Assembly (NCBI GenBank): GCA_947493175.1
Contig: CANLQD010000001.1
Span: 434,001 to 498,000 of the forward strand
From: an uncultured Flavobacteriaceae bacterium
Lineage (GTDB): Bacteria; Bacteroidota; Bacteroidia; Flavobacteriales; Flavobacteriaceae
Reading direction: 5' to 3'
DNA: 64,000 nt
In this document: positions 1-9,218 of the stretch, piece by piece
How the letters are laid out: each line of letters starts with the position of its first letter
Numbering within the stretch: the stretch's first letter is position 1
The notes under the pieces: generated by a model
Database searches by the model: none
The model's input: only the letters and a program-made list of their open reading frames with translations
What the model was told of the DNA's origin: nothing
Position numbers and translations under genes: made by a program

Positions 1-234
1 TATGTATACCGCATCGACCGTATCGGAATTGATCAACGCATCGGCGTCAGTATAATAATTTGGCACTCCATGCCGTTTCGCATAATCGGCCGCCTTTTTA
101 GCATCTCGGCGCATCACGGCTACCAATTCAAAACCAGGGGTTTGCTGGTAAGGCGGACCGCTCTTGACTTCGGTAACACTACCACAACCTATAATACCCC
201 AACGTATGGATTCCTTTTGTTTGTACATGACCAT
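1..234 (-). CDS. Gfo/Idh/MocA family oxidoreductase, N-terminal part (runs off the window)
   Basis: Only the first 70-odd codons are present because the gene leaves the window at position 1. The start reads MVMYKQKESIRWGIIGCGSV (ATG at 234, or the in-frame ATG at 228). GIIGCGSV is the glycine-rich dinucleotide-binding loop of a Rossmann fold. It is followed by the VTEVKSGPPYQ stretch and the AVMRRD strand that are typical of Gfo/Idh/MocA NAD(P)-dependent dehydrogenases acting on sugars or inositols. The catalytic EKP region lies outside the window, so the substrate cannot be inferred. It is downstream of the SRPBCC gene on the same strand, with a gap of about 60 bp. Confidence 0.85.
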   Translation of the reverse strand, partial: MVMYKQKESIRWGIIGCGSVTEVKSGPPYQQTPGFELVAVMRRDAKKAADYAKRHGVPNYYTDADALINSDTVDAVYI

Positions 235-292
235 TCAATGTTTTGTGCAAGTTAAGATATTGCTGTTATCAATTTAAAAAATCGAGCACAGG

Positions 293-763
293 TCAAAGTA
301 CGGATTTCCATCGCCTTGATTCTGCAAATTCCTTGATGGTCTGGTTGCGTTTTTCCAAAAAATCGGTCATATAGTTCTTCAAAAAAAGCGTGTCTGCCAA
401 TTTTCCAATAATTCCCAAAGGCGACTCATAATCGAAAGTATCGGTCATGAGCGTATGTCCGTTTTCTCTTTTGAAAAAATATTCATGTTTGAACCGTTTG
501 AACGCACCTGTTACCATTTCATCTGCAAAATAGGTTGGGCGTTCGAGTCGGGTTACTTTGGAGGTCAGTGTTTGCCAAATTCCAAAATGTTTGGCACGCC
601 ATGTAACCGTCTCTCCTAAGTTTATGAGGCCGTTCATAGTACCCGCAATCGCCTGCTCTTGGGTATGGGCGGTAGAAATCCGATGCAAATCGATACTTCT
701 GGACAAGTCAAAAACTAGCTTAATATCTGCTCGAATCTCGGTTTTTAAATTGATAACGGGCAT
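293..763 (-). CDS. SRPBCC (START-like) family protein
   Basis: 156 residues, no signal peptide, so probably cytoplasmic. The N-terminal pattern (strand, then FDLSRSIDLH), the central ETVTWRAKHFGI and the closing FDYESPLGIIGKLADTLFL match the small ligand-binding SRPBCC proteins often annotated as SRPBCC or 'cell division inhibitor-like' (COG4276). The family forms a helix-grip cavity for hydrophobic ligands, and no catalytic role is evident here. It lies 50 bp downstream of the THI5-like gene on the same strand, but nothing in the sequence ties it to thiamin. Confidence 0.8.
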   Translation of the reverse strand: MPVINLKTEIRADIKLVFDLSRSIDLHRISTAHTQEQAIAGTMNGLINLGETVTWRAKHFGIWQTLTSKVTRLERPTYFADEMVTGAFKRFKHEYFFKRENGHTLMTDTFDYESPLGIIGKLADTLFLKNYMTDFLEKRNQTIKEFAESRRWKSVL

Positions 764-813
764 ACTTTTAGATATGTATGTTTTAAAAATAACAACCTAG
801 TTAAAAGGCCCAT

Positions 814-1722
814 TTAGGGGTGCAAAAGGTCCAAGACCACCTCATCATATCGAAAAGGCCTTGTTTCCAATTTGTTTTCACAGAGCCAATCGATAAATCT
901 ATTTACCTTTTCTGGTCGCATGTGGCCCCAAGTTTCTGCGTCCCCGTAATAAGGAGCAGTAAATTCCTGACTTTCAAGCAAATCCAAATCCGCATCTTGC
1001 TCCGAAACGTAGGGCGCCATCATTGAAATGGCTTCCCTTGGGTACTTTTGAGAATACAAAAACCCTTTTTTGGTCGCCTCTAGGAGTTTTTGACACATCC
1101 TCTTATTTTTCAATGCTTGCTTTTTGCTAGCCATGATGATAGGGGAATACCCATAGGGAATCCCATAGTCATCCATCTGAAAAGATTTAAGGGAAATACC
1201 TTTGTTTTTAGCGTGTACCCCTTCCCAATTCAGAAATATCCAGGTAGCGTCGGCTTTTTTGGTGAGCAAGGTTTCCCAAATACCTAATTTTTCAGGATAT
1301 GAAATTCTTAGGTTTCCGGTACCTCCGTCATTCTTGACCATCTCCTTTACGATAGCATCTTCATAACGCGCTTTGTATGAAGCATAGGTACGGCCATCCA
1401 AGTCCTTTGGAGAATTGATTCCGCTATCGCCTAAAGTAACGATGGCACTCAAGTCTTTTTGAAACAGTGTAGCGATCGCCATGGTATCGAATGGCTTCGC
1501 TTTAACCCGATAACTCAAAATACTCTCAAAGGGGCAAAGTGCGAAATCGACCTGTCCCAATTCCAGTTTCTTGGCAGGTGTAAGGTCGTAATGGTCCTCC
1601 AAGGGAGTTTCGATTTGGAGTTCCAGTCCGTTTTCTTTGTAAAACCCCATTTGCTGTGCAACATAAAAACCGGTATGGTTCGTATTGGCCGTCCAATCCA
1701 ATGCAATCTTAATTTTTTCCAT
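814..1722 (-). CDS. NMT1/THI5-like pyrimidine-precursor binding protein (ABC-type substrate-binding fold)
   Basis: 302 residues. The N-terminus (IALDWTANTNHTGFYVAQQM) is the hallmark of the NMT1/THI5/ThiY family, which binds thiamin pyrimidine precursors such as FAMP/HMP in bacteria and makes HMP-P in yeast. No signal peptide or lipobox is visible, and no ABC permease or ATPase is nearby, which is odd for a transporter component. Where yeast Thi5 has its catalytic His (the IHTLAA segment), this protein aligns by eye as FESILS, so the suicide-enzyme reaction is not supported. It starts 12 bp after the TonB receptor stop and shares its TPP riboswitch. A thiamin-linked role is therefore likely, and binding rather than synthesis is the safer call. 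Confidence 0.8.
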   Translation of the reverse strand: MEKIKIALDWTANTNHTGFYVAQQMGFYKENGLELQIETPLEDHYDLTPAKKLELGQVDFALCPFESILSYRVKAKPFDTMAIATLFQKDLSAIVTLGDSGINSPKDLDGRTYASYKARYEDAIVKEMVKNDGGTGNLRISYPEKLGIWETLLTKKADATWIFLNWEGVHAKNKGISLKSFQMDDYGIPYGYSPIIMASKKQALKNKRMCQKLLEATKKGFLYSQKYPREAISMMAPYVSEQDADLDLLESQEFTAPYYGDAETWGHMRPEKVNRFIDWLCENKLETRPFRYDEVVLDLLHP

Positions 1723-1734
1723 GGCTGTTTTTGA

Positions 1735-4197
1735 TTAAAACCGTACGGTAGCACCTATTAAAAAGTTTCTCCCTGCCTGCGGGTAAAAGCCCGCTCCTTC
1801 AACAGTGGTGACCGTTCCAGGATTCGAAAAGTCATCATCAAAAGTGAAGAAATACCCGTTGGAAACAATATCCTGATCGGCCACATTGTTGATCAGTCCC
1901 GAAAAAGTGATACTGTCTACAAAACCATCGATATCCCAAACGTACTGCACGTTAAAATCGAGTTGGGAATAGGCATCCAAGACCGAGGTTTCCGAATCGA
2001 TATTACCCATGTACTGTTTACCCACATATTTGGATAAAAACGAAATATCGAGCGTCTCGAAAGGGGAATAGGTAAACCAGTTTCCGATGACCACGTTGGG
2101 TGAATAGGCGATATTGGTATTGCCTAAATTCTGCAATACGCCATCCCTTTGAAAAAGAAAATCAATGTTGCGGTTGTCGCTCAGGGCTACATTAGGTCGC
2201 CATTGAAATTGATCACTAAAGATGATGTTCGCATCCAGTTCCAGTCCCAAGCGGTAGCTATCGCCCACATTGGCGCGCAAGGGTGCGCCCACATCGTTCA
2301 ATTCTCCGGTTAATACCAGTTGATCTTTATAGCGCATGTAATAGAGGTTGGTATTCACCTGCAAGCTAGGGGAAACATAGCGCCAACCCAGTTCTACATC
2401 CTGTAGTCTTTCGGGTTTGGGGCTACCGTTCTCATAGTCATTTCGATTGGGCTCCCGGTTCGCCACGGCATAACTGAGGTAAAAGTTGTTTTTCCGGTTC
2501 AAATCAAAGGTGAGTCCGGCCTTTGGGTTAAAGAAATTGAAGGTATCATCCACTATTCCTGTGTCTTCTCCATTCGCTTCGTAATCCACCGTGCGATATT
2601 GAAAATCCCCAAACAGGCTCCACTTTTCTGTGAGATCGTAGTTTGCTTTGGCATACAGGTTCAAATCGGTTTTTCTGGAGGTATCGTCGTAGTAACGATC
2701 TCGTATTTCACTATCACTGGCAAACCTTGCCCAAATAACTTCTCCGAAATGGTCGCCTTCGTACTGGTTGTAACCCCCGCCGAAGATCAAATCCAAGCGG
2801 TCACCAACATAGTTGGCAGAGAAAACGGTGCCATAGAAATCATTGTCAAGCCAACGCCTACGAATCAAATCGGTGGTATTCACCTCTTCTCCGTTTACGG
2901 TCAAGGGTGTAAATCCGTAAGTGGCAAAGTCATCGTCTTCCCGAAACTGTTCAAAATAACCGCGACCACGGGTATAATGAAAAGCCAGGTTGGTATTCCA
3001 TCGGTCCGACAGCTTCTCGTTCCATAATAACTGGGCATGATCTTGCTTATAGTTATCGACCTCATTGTCATAAAACTGGGTATTACCGTTTTCATCGGTA
3101 TAGATTCCGGAGGGATTAAAAGTGCGATCGGTCTCGAGCGTTTCGGCATCGATGCCGTACCAAGCTTGGTAGGTAATCTCATGACCTCCGAACAATAAGG
3201 CCTTTATCAATCTTTTATCGTCTTTGTAGGCTCCTTGAAGAAAATAAGCGTCCAAATCGGCTCTAGCCCTATCAATATAACCATCCGAGGTAATTCTAGA
3301 AAGACGCCCAGAAATCTCCACATGGTCGTTCAGCAAGCCCGTACTGAATTTCAAATTGTTTCGGAATGTACTAAAGCTTCCGATAGAGGAAGAGATTTGT
3401 CCGTATGCCTCTTCGGAGACCGCATCGGTCAATAAATTGAGACTTGCCCCGAACGCCCCGGCCCCGTTGGTCGATGTACCTACCCCTCGTTGCAATTGGA
3501 GGCTTTCGGTCGAAGAGGCAAAATCGGGCATATTTACCCAAAACGTACCGTGCGACTCCGAATCGTTATAGGGAATCCCGTTGATGGTCACATTTACCCG
3601 GGTCGCATCGCTTCCCCGCACCCGTATGCCCGTATAGCCAACCCCTGCACCGGCATCAGATGTGGTGACCACCGAAGGCAAAAAGTTCATTAAAATGGGA
3701 ATATCCTGGCCCAGGTTTCTAGGGGTGAATTCCTCTTTCGTAAAGTTCGAAAAGGTAACCGGTGTTTCATTCGTGACCCGAATCGCGGAGACGAAGACCT
3801 CATCTAGCGAAACCGGATCCTTGAACATGTTGATGACCATATACCGGTCTTTATTCAAATTGACCGTAATATACTTAGGTTCTGAAATAACGCTTACGAC
3901 AAAAACGTATTCCCCTTCTGGTAGCGTTATGGAAAAATTACCCTCGAAATCGGTAGAAGTTCCTTGAGTGGTTCCCTCTACTACGATGGATGCACCTGGC
4001 AATGGCTCTTCTTGGTCGTCGACGACCTTTCCTGAAAAAGTAAGCTCTTGGGCCGAGAGCCCCCAGCTAAAGCAAGTAAACACCCATATCGTACAGAAAA
4101 CTTTGATACGATTCACTTGGCTTTTTGGTAAAGAACAGTTGAGGCCTCTTCTTTCTAAAGTGGTCTCTTTTGAAAAAATTGAATAGATAGGTTTCAT
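1735..4197 (-). CDS. TonB-dependent outer-membrane receptor, thiamin-regulated
   Basis: 820 residues. After a long N-terminus there is a hydrophobic export segment (about 30-49, ending GLSAQE). A carboxypeptidase-D regulatory-like domain follows (about 53-135, GKVVDDQEEPLPGASIVVEG), then the plug (GVGYTGIRVRGSDATRVNVT) and a long beta barrel ending in Phe (IGATVRF). This is the normal architecture and length of a Bacteroidota TonB-dependent transporter. The TPP riboswitch 80-160 bp upstream says the cargo is thiamin or a thiamin precursor. The THI5-like gene follows at 12 bp. An alternative start further in cannot be excluded. Confidence 0.9.
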   Translation of the reverse strand: MKPIYSIFSKETTLERRGLNCSLPKSQVNRIKVFCTIWVFTCFSWGLSAQELTFSGKVVDDQEEPLPGASIVVEGTTQGTSTDFEGNFSITLPEGEYVFVVSVISEPKYITVNLNKDRYMVINMFKDPVSLDEVFVSAIRVTNETPVTFSNFTKEEFTPRNLGQDIPILMNFLPSVVTTSDAGAGVGYTGIRVRGSDATRVNVTINGIPYNDSESHGTFWVNMPDFASSTESLQLQRGVGTSTNGAGAFGASLNLLTDAVSEEAYGQISSSIGSFSTFRNNLKFSTGLLNDHVEISGRLSRITSDGYIDRARADLDAYFLQGAYKDDKRLIKALLFGGHEITYQAWYGIDAETLETDRTFNPSGIYTDENGNTQFYDNEVDNYKQDHAQLLWNEKLSDRWNTNLAFHYTRGRGYFEQFREDDDFATYGFTPLTVNGEEVNTTDLIRRRWLDNDFYGTVFSANYVGDRLDLIFGGGYNQYEGDHFGEVIWARFASDSEIRDRYYDDTSRKTDLNLYAKANYDLTEKWSLFGDFQYRTVDYEANGEDTGIVDDTFNFFNPKAGLTFDLNRKNNFYLSYAVANREPNRNDYENGSPKPERLQDVELGWRYVSPSLQVNTNLYYMRYKDQLVLTGELNDVGAPLRANVGDSYRLGLELDANIIFSDQFQWRPNVALSDNRNIDFLFQRDGVLQNLGNTNIAYSPNVVIGNWFTYSPFETLDISFLSKYVGKQYMGNIDSETSVLDAYSQLDFNVQYVWDIDGFVDSITFSGLINNVADQDIVSNGYFFTFDDDFSNPGTVTTVEGAGFYPQAGRNFLIGATVRF

Positions 4198-4280
4198 TCG
4201 TACTACTATATAGTGACGAATAAAAGGGGCTATTATTCCAAGTTAAACATGATTTTTGGTCCATCTAAGAACCTACGAAA

Positions 4281-4375
4281 TTCCAAATGGTGGCTTGCGC
4301 CGTCCCTTGGCGGCATTACCCGCCCAGGTTCATTGGGTATAATCTCAGCCCGCCCTAAACTTTATTTGAACCTTG
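4281..4375 (-). promoter_or_regulatory. TPP riboswitch (THI element)
   Basis: Read on the minus strand, the core THI-box pieces occur in order: GGGCTGAGATTATACCC, GAACCTG, GGGTAATGCC and AAGGGA. These are the pyrimidine-sensing and pyrophosphate-sensing bulges of the thiamin pyrophosphate aptamer. The closing P1 stem could not be resolved by eye. The element lies in the 5' leader of the TonB receptor at 4197, so thiamin pyrophosphate should repress the receptor/THI5-like pair. Confidence 0.93.
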
Positions 4376-4540
4376 TTCATTTATAAGTTCGGAGCTAAAG
4401 CACCCCTTTGAGATGCTACAAAGGTAGTACGGAATCGGATAGTACCATAAAAAATCGTCATAAATATTAACGATTCCCTGTAAACAATATGGATCTTATG
4501 TACGTATCTTATATATAGACCTTAGGTCGAATACCGATGT

Positions 4541-7009
4541 ATGAAAGACGAATCCAAGAATAGATTTACCTTTAAAATCATCTTTAGCTACCTTGTTCTG
4601 GCCGTACTTTTTTTGGTGGCAGGTTATTTTATCTATACAGAAATACGAGTTATTCTCTATAATGAAACTGCCGATGAAACCGACATCAAGCTATTGAAAA
4701 CCGGTGCTTTGGTGACCGATCTTTATGAGGCCGAAAGTTTATCGAAGCTGGCACTACAAAACAAGACCCAAGCCAATTTCAATGCGTATGCCGCGAAAAT
4801 CGACACTATTTTAATGAAAATTGATACGCTCGTTGTGCTTTCGACCCACCCACAACAAAAAAATCAGCTCGATAGTGTTCAAATTCTGTTAAAACAAAAA
4901 GTAGCCAACAGTAATGAGCTTCGGAGTTTAAAAGTAAAGAACGAAGCCAATAGCTCTATTGATAATGCGCTAAAGGAATTCCAAAAAATGGAGTCTTCTT
5001 TTGGAAAGCTGACCGCCTATGACATACATCCGAATCCCGAAAGCCTATCGAACTACGAACGAAAGGTGCTGGAAGATTGGGTCAAGTACTTAAACGATAA
5101 CATTCCTGCCGATAGTTCTGACATTCCTGATTCTGAAAAAATAGACTCTATTTTAAATGCCTCCAAGGTACTATTGGTCGAAGCAAAAAGGAAGGATGCC
5201 AAAACGCAGCGTTTTCTCGCCCAAAAAGAAAGGCAGATCAACAAGAACGATTTGGAGCTTTCACAACAGTTGCGTACCATTATTGCCGACTTTGAGCAAG
5301 AGGTATTGCGCAATACCTATAACCAAAGCCTCAAGAGACAGACCGCGCTTCGCAGAAGTATGCGTTTGGCAGGCTTTGCGGCCTTATTGGGATTTTTGGT
5401 CGTGGCGCTGTTCACATTCTTGATCAACAGGGATTTTTGGCGCGTACAGACCTACCGTCAAAAGCTTGAAAAGGAAAAACGATTCTCCGAATCACTGCTC
5501 AAAAGCAGGGAACAATTGATCTCTACGGTAAGCCATGACCTTCGTACTCCCTTAAACACGATTACCGGTTATACCGAACTCATGGAAAATACCCCCTTAA
5601 GTGAGAAGCAGCAACAGTATCTTAAAAACGTAAGGTCCTCTTCTGAATATGTAGGGAACTTGGTGAACGATCTTCTCGATTTTTCAAAATTAGAAGCGGG
5701 CAAACTCAACATTGAGAGCGTGCCTTTCGTCACCGCCCATTTGTTACAGGAAACAGCAGAAAACCTACAAGCCATTCACGACCACAACAAGATCCAACTC
5801 TTTCTTGAAATCGACCCCAAATTGGAGCAACCCGTTCTTGGCGACCCTTTTCGAATTCGCCAGGTGTTGACCAACCTTATTGGAAATGCCTTTAAGTTTA
5901 CAGAGGAAGGCTCGATAAAAATTCAAGCTAGGACTTTGGGAAAAGGAAAAAACATCAAGGCAAAAATTGATGTAATCGACACAGGAATCGGAATTCCAAA
6001 AGACAAACAAAAAACCATCTTCAAAGAGTTTACGCAGGCCGACGATACGACCGAGAAGAAGTTTGGCGGCTACGGATTGGGACTTACCATTAGCAAAAAA
6101 CTGACCGAACTGTTGGGAGGAGCCTTAACGCTAGAGAGCGAAGTGGGGAAAGGAAGTACCTTCAGCTTAGAGATTCCGTTGAAAATCACCGACGCAATAG
6201 AAGCGCGTACGACCGAAGCTCCCTATTTGATTCCGAAACTACGAATGCTTATTGTAGATGACGATACTGCCTTGTTACGTATGTTGAAAGAATTAGCCGA
6301 AAGCATCGGTATTACCGCCCATACTTTTTCGAACTTTCTGCAGGTCGAAACAGATTCACATTTGGCATACGACTTGGTGCTCACAGACATACAAATGCCG
6401 CAGATTACCGGTTTTGAGGTGTTAAAACGTCTAAAAGCCGGCGAATACCAACACTACGAAGGCCAACCTATTATTGCTATGACCGGTAGAAAGGATTTGG
6501 AGACCGAGGCTTATACGGCCTTAGGTTTTGCGCAAGTATTGCAAAAACCATTTTCAAAAGGAGAACTGATCGGCATGATTAAATTGCTCGGGTTACAAAA
6601 TGAGCATATGACTTTGGAAACCTCATCTACAAAGGCTAAGGTAACTTCGGGGCAGCTATACAGCCTTGATATCATACACTCGTTTTTGGGCACCAATGAA
6701 GATGCCATTCACGAGGTATTACAGACCTTTCTTTTGGATACCGCTACCAATAGGCAACTCCTGAAAGAAACCATTGCTGCGAGGGACTATCCCCAAATCA
6801 ATAGTGTCGCGCATCGCATGTTGCCCATGTTCAGACAGTTGAAAGTGACGGACTGCGTACCCATCTTGGAATCATTGGAAATAGCCACCCCTTCGGATAT
6901 GGCTCCGAATGCCCTCGATGATAGATTGGAAATATTGGAGCAAAACGTGGGCTTATTGGTAACCGCACTTGAAAGCCATTTGGCTACAAGTCCAACTTAT
7001 AATGGCTGA
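4541..7009 (+). CDS. Hybrid sensor histidine kinase with receiver and Hpt domains
   Basis: 822 residues. TM1 at about 14-33, then a helical extracytoplasmic sensor region to about 270 and TM2 at about 275-295. No clear HAMP domain is seen, only a coiled linker. HisKA has STVSHDLRTPLN (phospho-acceptor His about 331), then an HATPase_c with N (NLIGNAFKF), DTGIGIP and GGYGLGL boxes. A receiver starts near 566 (LIVDDD, acceptor Asp in LTDIQMP, Lys in QKPF), and a C-terminal Hpt carries SVAHRMLPMF (His about 756). The phosphorelay layout suggests output to a separate regulator. The convergent NtrC-type regulator overlaps its 3' end by 26 bp and is the natural candidate partner. Confidence 0.93.
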   Translation: MKDESKNRFTFKIIFSYLVLAVLFLVAGYFIYTEIRVILYNETADETDIKLLKTGALVTDLYEAESLSKLALQNKTQANFNAYAAKIDTILMKIDTLVVLSTHPQQKNQLDSVQILLKQKVANSNELRSLKVKNEANSSIDNALKEFQKMESSFGKLTAYDIHPNPESLSNYERKVLEDWVKYLNDNIPADSSDIPDSEKIDSILNASKVLLVEAKRKDAKTQRFLAQKERQINKNDLELSQQLRTIIADFEQEVLRNTYNQSLKRQTALRRSMRLAGFAALLGFLVVALFTFLINRDFWRVQTYRQKLEKEKRFSESLLKSREQLISTVSHDLRTPLNTITGYTELMENTPLSEKQQQYLKNVRSSSEYVGNLVNDLLDFSKLEAGKLNIESVPFVTAHLLQETAENLQAIHDHNKIQLFLEIDPKLEQPVLGDPFRIRQVLTNLIGNAFKFTEEGSIKIQARTLGKGKNIKAKIDVIDTGIGIPKDKQKTIFKEFTQADDTTEKKFGGYGLGLTISKKLTELLGGALTLESEVGKGSTFSLEIPLKITDAIEARTTEAPYLIPKLRMLIVDDDTALLRMLKELAESIGITAHTFSNFLQVETDSHLAYDLVLTDIQMPQITGFEVLKRLKAGEYQHYEGQPIIAMTGRKDLETEAYTALGFAQVLQKPFSKGELIGMIKLLGLQNEHMTLETSSTKAKVTSGQLYSLDIIHSFLGTNEDAIHEVLQTFLLDTATNRQLLKETIAARDYPQINSVAHRMLPMFRQLKVTDCVPILESLEIATPSDMAPNALDDRLEILEQNVGLLVTALESHLATSPTYNG

Positions 7010-8360
7010 TTTTGTTATACAGTGTTTTTCTAGTTACCTGTAGCAATTTGGCTGCCTCCGATTTATTAAAATTGGTACGTTTAAGCGCCTTGATTATTCG
7101 GTCTTTCTCGAACTCTGATTTTGAAAATTGGGTATTGCCATTGTGTTTTGAAGAAGGGCGACTCACCTCTTGGGGAAGGGCTTCAATTTCGACCTTCTCA
7201 CCAGCGGTCAAAAGTACAGAGCGTTTGATGACGTTTTGAAGTTCGCGCAGATTCCCAGGCCAATGATACTGTCGAAAGGCATCCCAAACAGCTTTGGAAA
7301 ATCCGGCGACCTTCTTATGCAGGTTTTCATTCGCCTTTGCCAAAAAGTGTTCCGCAAAAAGCACTAAATCTTCAAAGCGTTCTTGTAAAGAGGGAATCGT
7401 TATCGAAAACTCGTTCAGACGATGGTACAGATCTTCACGAAAACTGCCTTTTTCGACCGCTTCGATCAGGTCTTCGTTCGTCGCGGTTATGATTCGGACA
7501 TCGACACGAATCTCCTTGGTACTACCCACTCGTTTTATTTTGCGTTCCTGTAGTGCTCGTAATAGTTGAATTTGGTTATCATAGGAAAGATTTCCGACTT
7601 CGTCCAAAAAGAGCGTGCCACCATTGGCCGCCTCAAAATTACCTATCTTGTCCTCTACAGCTCCTGTAAAACTGCCTTTTACATGACCAAAAAACTCACT
7701 GGTCGCCAGTTCTTTGGGAATGGCACCACAATCGACCGCAACGAAAGGAAAATCCTTACGCCTACTTTGGTCATGAATGGCCTTGGCCGTTACTTCTTTT
7801 CCGGTTCCACTTTCACCCGTAATCAAAACCGACATATCGGTCGGAGCAACCAATTTGATATACTTTGCTAGCTGAAGGGAGGCTTCGCCAACCCCAACGA
7901 TCGTATTGACATCGCTACTAATTTGTTTTTTCGAATTGTTTGGCACCACTTCTTTTGACAGGGTGCTGGCCGTATCTTTATGCTTAGATGTTGTTTCAGG
8001 TATGCTTTGAAGTGCATTTTGGATGACCATCACGATCTCGTCCGGAGTAAAGGGCTTGGAAATATAGTCGTAAGCCCCTTTTTTCATGGCGTTCACCGCA
8101 GTACCTACTTCGGCATAGCCGGTCATCAAAATTACCTGTGTTTTCGGGTTGACCTTTTTTATATCGGTCAGGAGTTGTATGCCATCGTAATCGGGAAGAC
8201 GCAAATCGGTCAGTACCACATCGAAATCGGTTTCGGAGAACTTAACCTTGGCATCGGGTGCGGTAAAACTGGTCTGTACTTTATATGCGTGTTTGGTCAA
8301 GAACTTCTGCAGCATTTGACAGAATGCGGCATCGTCCTCAATGATCAAGATGTTTGGCAT
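6984..8360 (-). CDS. Sigma-54-dependent response regulator, NtrC family
   Basis: 458 residues. The receiver spans 1-115, with acidic pocket IIEDD, phospho-acceptor Asp52 in LTDLRLPD and Lys in SKPF. The AAA+ domain spans about 150-385, with Walker A GESGTGK (182-188), Walker B FLDE (251-254) and the sigma-54 contact loop as GSFTGA (229-234) instead of the usual GAFTGA. The C-terminus carries a Fis-type helix-turn-helix (SEAAKLLQVTRKTLYNKI). It should activate sigma-54 promoters once phosphorylated, probably by the convergent hybrid kinase whose 3' end it overlaps. Its target genes are not visible in the window. Confidence 0.93.
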   Translation of the reverse strand: MPNILIIEDDAAFCQMLQKFLTKHAYKVQTSFTAPDAKVKFSETDFDVVLTDLRLPDYDGIQLLTDIKKVNPKTQVILMTGYAEVGTAVNAMKKGAYDYISKPFTPDEIVMVIQNALQSIPETTSKHKDTASTLSKEVVPNNSKKQISSDVNTIVGVGEASLQLAKYIKLVAPTDMSVLITGESGTGKEVTAKAIHDQSRRKDFPFVAVDCGAIPKELATSEFFGHVKGSFTGAVEDKIGNFEAANGGTLFLDEVGNLSYDNQIQLLRALQERKIKRVGSTKEIRVDVRIITATNEDLIEAVEKGSFREDLYHRLNEFSITIPSLQERFEDLVLFAEHFLAKANENLHKKVAGFSKAVWDAFRQYHWPGNLRELQNVIKRSVLLTAGEKVEIEALPQEVSRPSSKHNGNTQFSKSEFEKDRIIKALKRTNFNKSEAAKLLQVTRKTLYNKISHYKLDL

Positions 8361-8630
8361 ATTGAGTTCTTTGTATTACTATCTACGTAAAAATAGTGCT
8401 TGATGGCCGAGACTGCCCCAAAATTATCTTAAAAGAAGTAAGAAATCACTGCTAAAACTATCCTAGAACAAAGTGGTTATGAATTTGATTTTGAAAATAA
8501 TAGCCTCTTAAAATCAATAAAAGTGAAAGTGTAAAAAAAGTAAGTAGTGTAAAGCCTTAGGTATATAGTTGAGCCGACTTAAATGAACCCGGACCTATGC
8601 AGCTTTTGGGCGAGGTATTAAGGTAGAAAT

Positions 8631-8700
8631 TTCGACGCTATCGGTAGGGGTTGATTCGGCCTGCAAATTCTAATGCGACTTCGTCTTGTAGAATTCGGGC
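8631..8700. repeat. 70-bp hairpin-bearing repeat, copy 1
   Basis: This copy runs from TTCGACGCTATCGGTAGGGG to TAGAATTCGGGC and matches 8765-8834 with only a few differences. It contains the inverted pair AATTCTA / TAGAATT. Its first stem (CCCGAC...GTCGGG in the other copy) is partly decayed here. Confidence 0.85.
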
Positions 8701-8764
8701 ACCAATTACCACTTCCTTCGACAATCCGTGGATTCCTTTTGGACGATTGCCTGAAAAAACAGAC

Positions 8765-8834
8765 CCCGACGCTATCGGTCGGGGTTGATTCGGCCTGCGA
8801 ATTCTAATGCGACTTCGTCTTGTAGAATTCGGGC
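8765..8834. repeat. 70-bp hairpin-bearing repeat, copy 2
   Basis: Direct repeat of 8631-8700, 134 bp downstream. It holds two perfect inverted repeats: CCCCGAC / GTCGGGG (starting one base before the unit) and GAATTCTA / TAGAATTC. Both hairpins suggest a REP-like intergenic element. It ends close to the terminator region of the gene at 8919. Confidence 0.85.
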
Positions 8835-8847
8835 CTCATTAAATTAG

Positions 8848-8876
8848 AAAGGGATCGTATTTTCATACGACCCCTC
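8848..8876 (-). terminator. Probable terminator of the small secreted protein gene
   Basis: On the minus strand a stem GGGTCGTA(T) / TACGATCCC with a short A-rich loop is followed by TTTCTAATTT. It sits 40 bp beyond the stop codon of the 8919-9218 gene. The stem has one wobble or mismatch. Confidence 0.5.
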
Positions 8877-8918
8877 TCCGACCAAACCAACTTGATACAA
8901 AACAAATAACTCAAGTTA

Positions 8919-9218
8919 TTACATTTCAATCCAGTTTCCGTTCTCATCGGCATACAAGGTACCTGATGTACCATCTTCCAAAGACACTTCTAATTTGAAC
9001 TGTTTTGCTTCGTTCACATAGGCCTTATCGATAGTAGCCGTAGGATAGTTTTTAGCAACCGCTGCAGTTACAGCCTCGGGCAATTCACTTGTAGCGATTT
9101 CCGAAAAATCGTCTTGTGCAACAGCTTCAGTAGCTACGGCTTCAACGGCGTCTGTATCCTGAGCGAAAGTTGACAAACTTCCTAGAGATAATGCTAATAC
9201 AAAAAATACTTTCTTCAT
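8919..9218 (-). CDS. Small secreted PepSY-like protein
   Basis: 99 residues. A clear signal peptide (MKKVFFVLALSLGSLSTFAQ) precedes an acidic spacer and a roughly 55-residue domain (ELPEAVTAAVAKNYPTATID ... LEVSLEDG ... LYADENGNWIEM). This resembles the PepSY-like (beta-lactamase-inhibitor-like) periplasmic proteins of Bacteroidota. It is a paralogue of the gene at 9897-10205: both have the AYVNEA(K/A)Q(F/Y)KLEV strand and end GNWIEM. Molecular function is unknown. Confidence 0.8.
   Translation of the reverse strand: MKKVFFVLALSLGSLSTFAQDTDAVEAVATEAVAQDDFSEIATSELPEAVTAAVAKNYPTATIDKAYVNEAKQFKLEVSLEDGTSGTLYADENGNWIEM

Larger units (their letters stand above)
8391..8918. other. Intergenic stretch with paired 70-bp repeats
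   Basis: No gene is supported in these 528 bp. They hold the two copies of the 70-bp hairpin repeat listed separately, and a probable minus-strand terminator just downstream of the 8919-9218 gene. The rest is AT-rich and shows nothing recognisable. Confidence 0.6.

Noticed and set aside
8391..8918. CRISPR array
   Set aside because: Only two repeat copies of 70 bp with one 64-bp spacer and no cas genes; better explained as a REP-like repeat.
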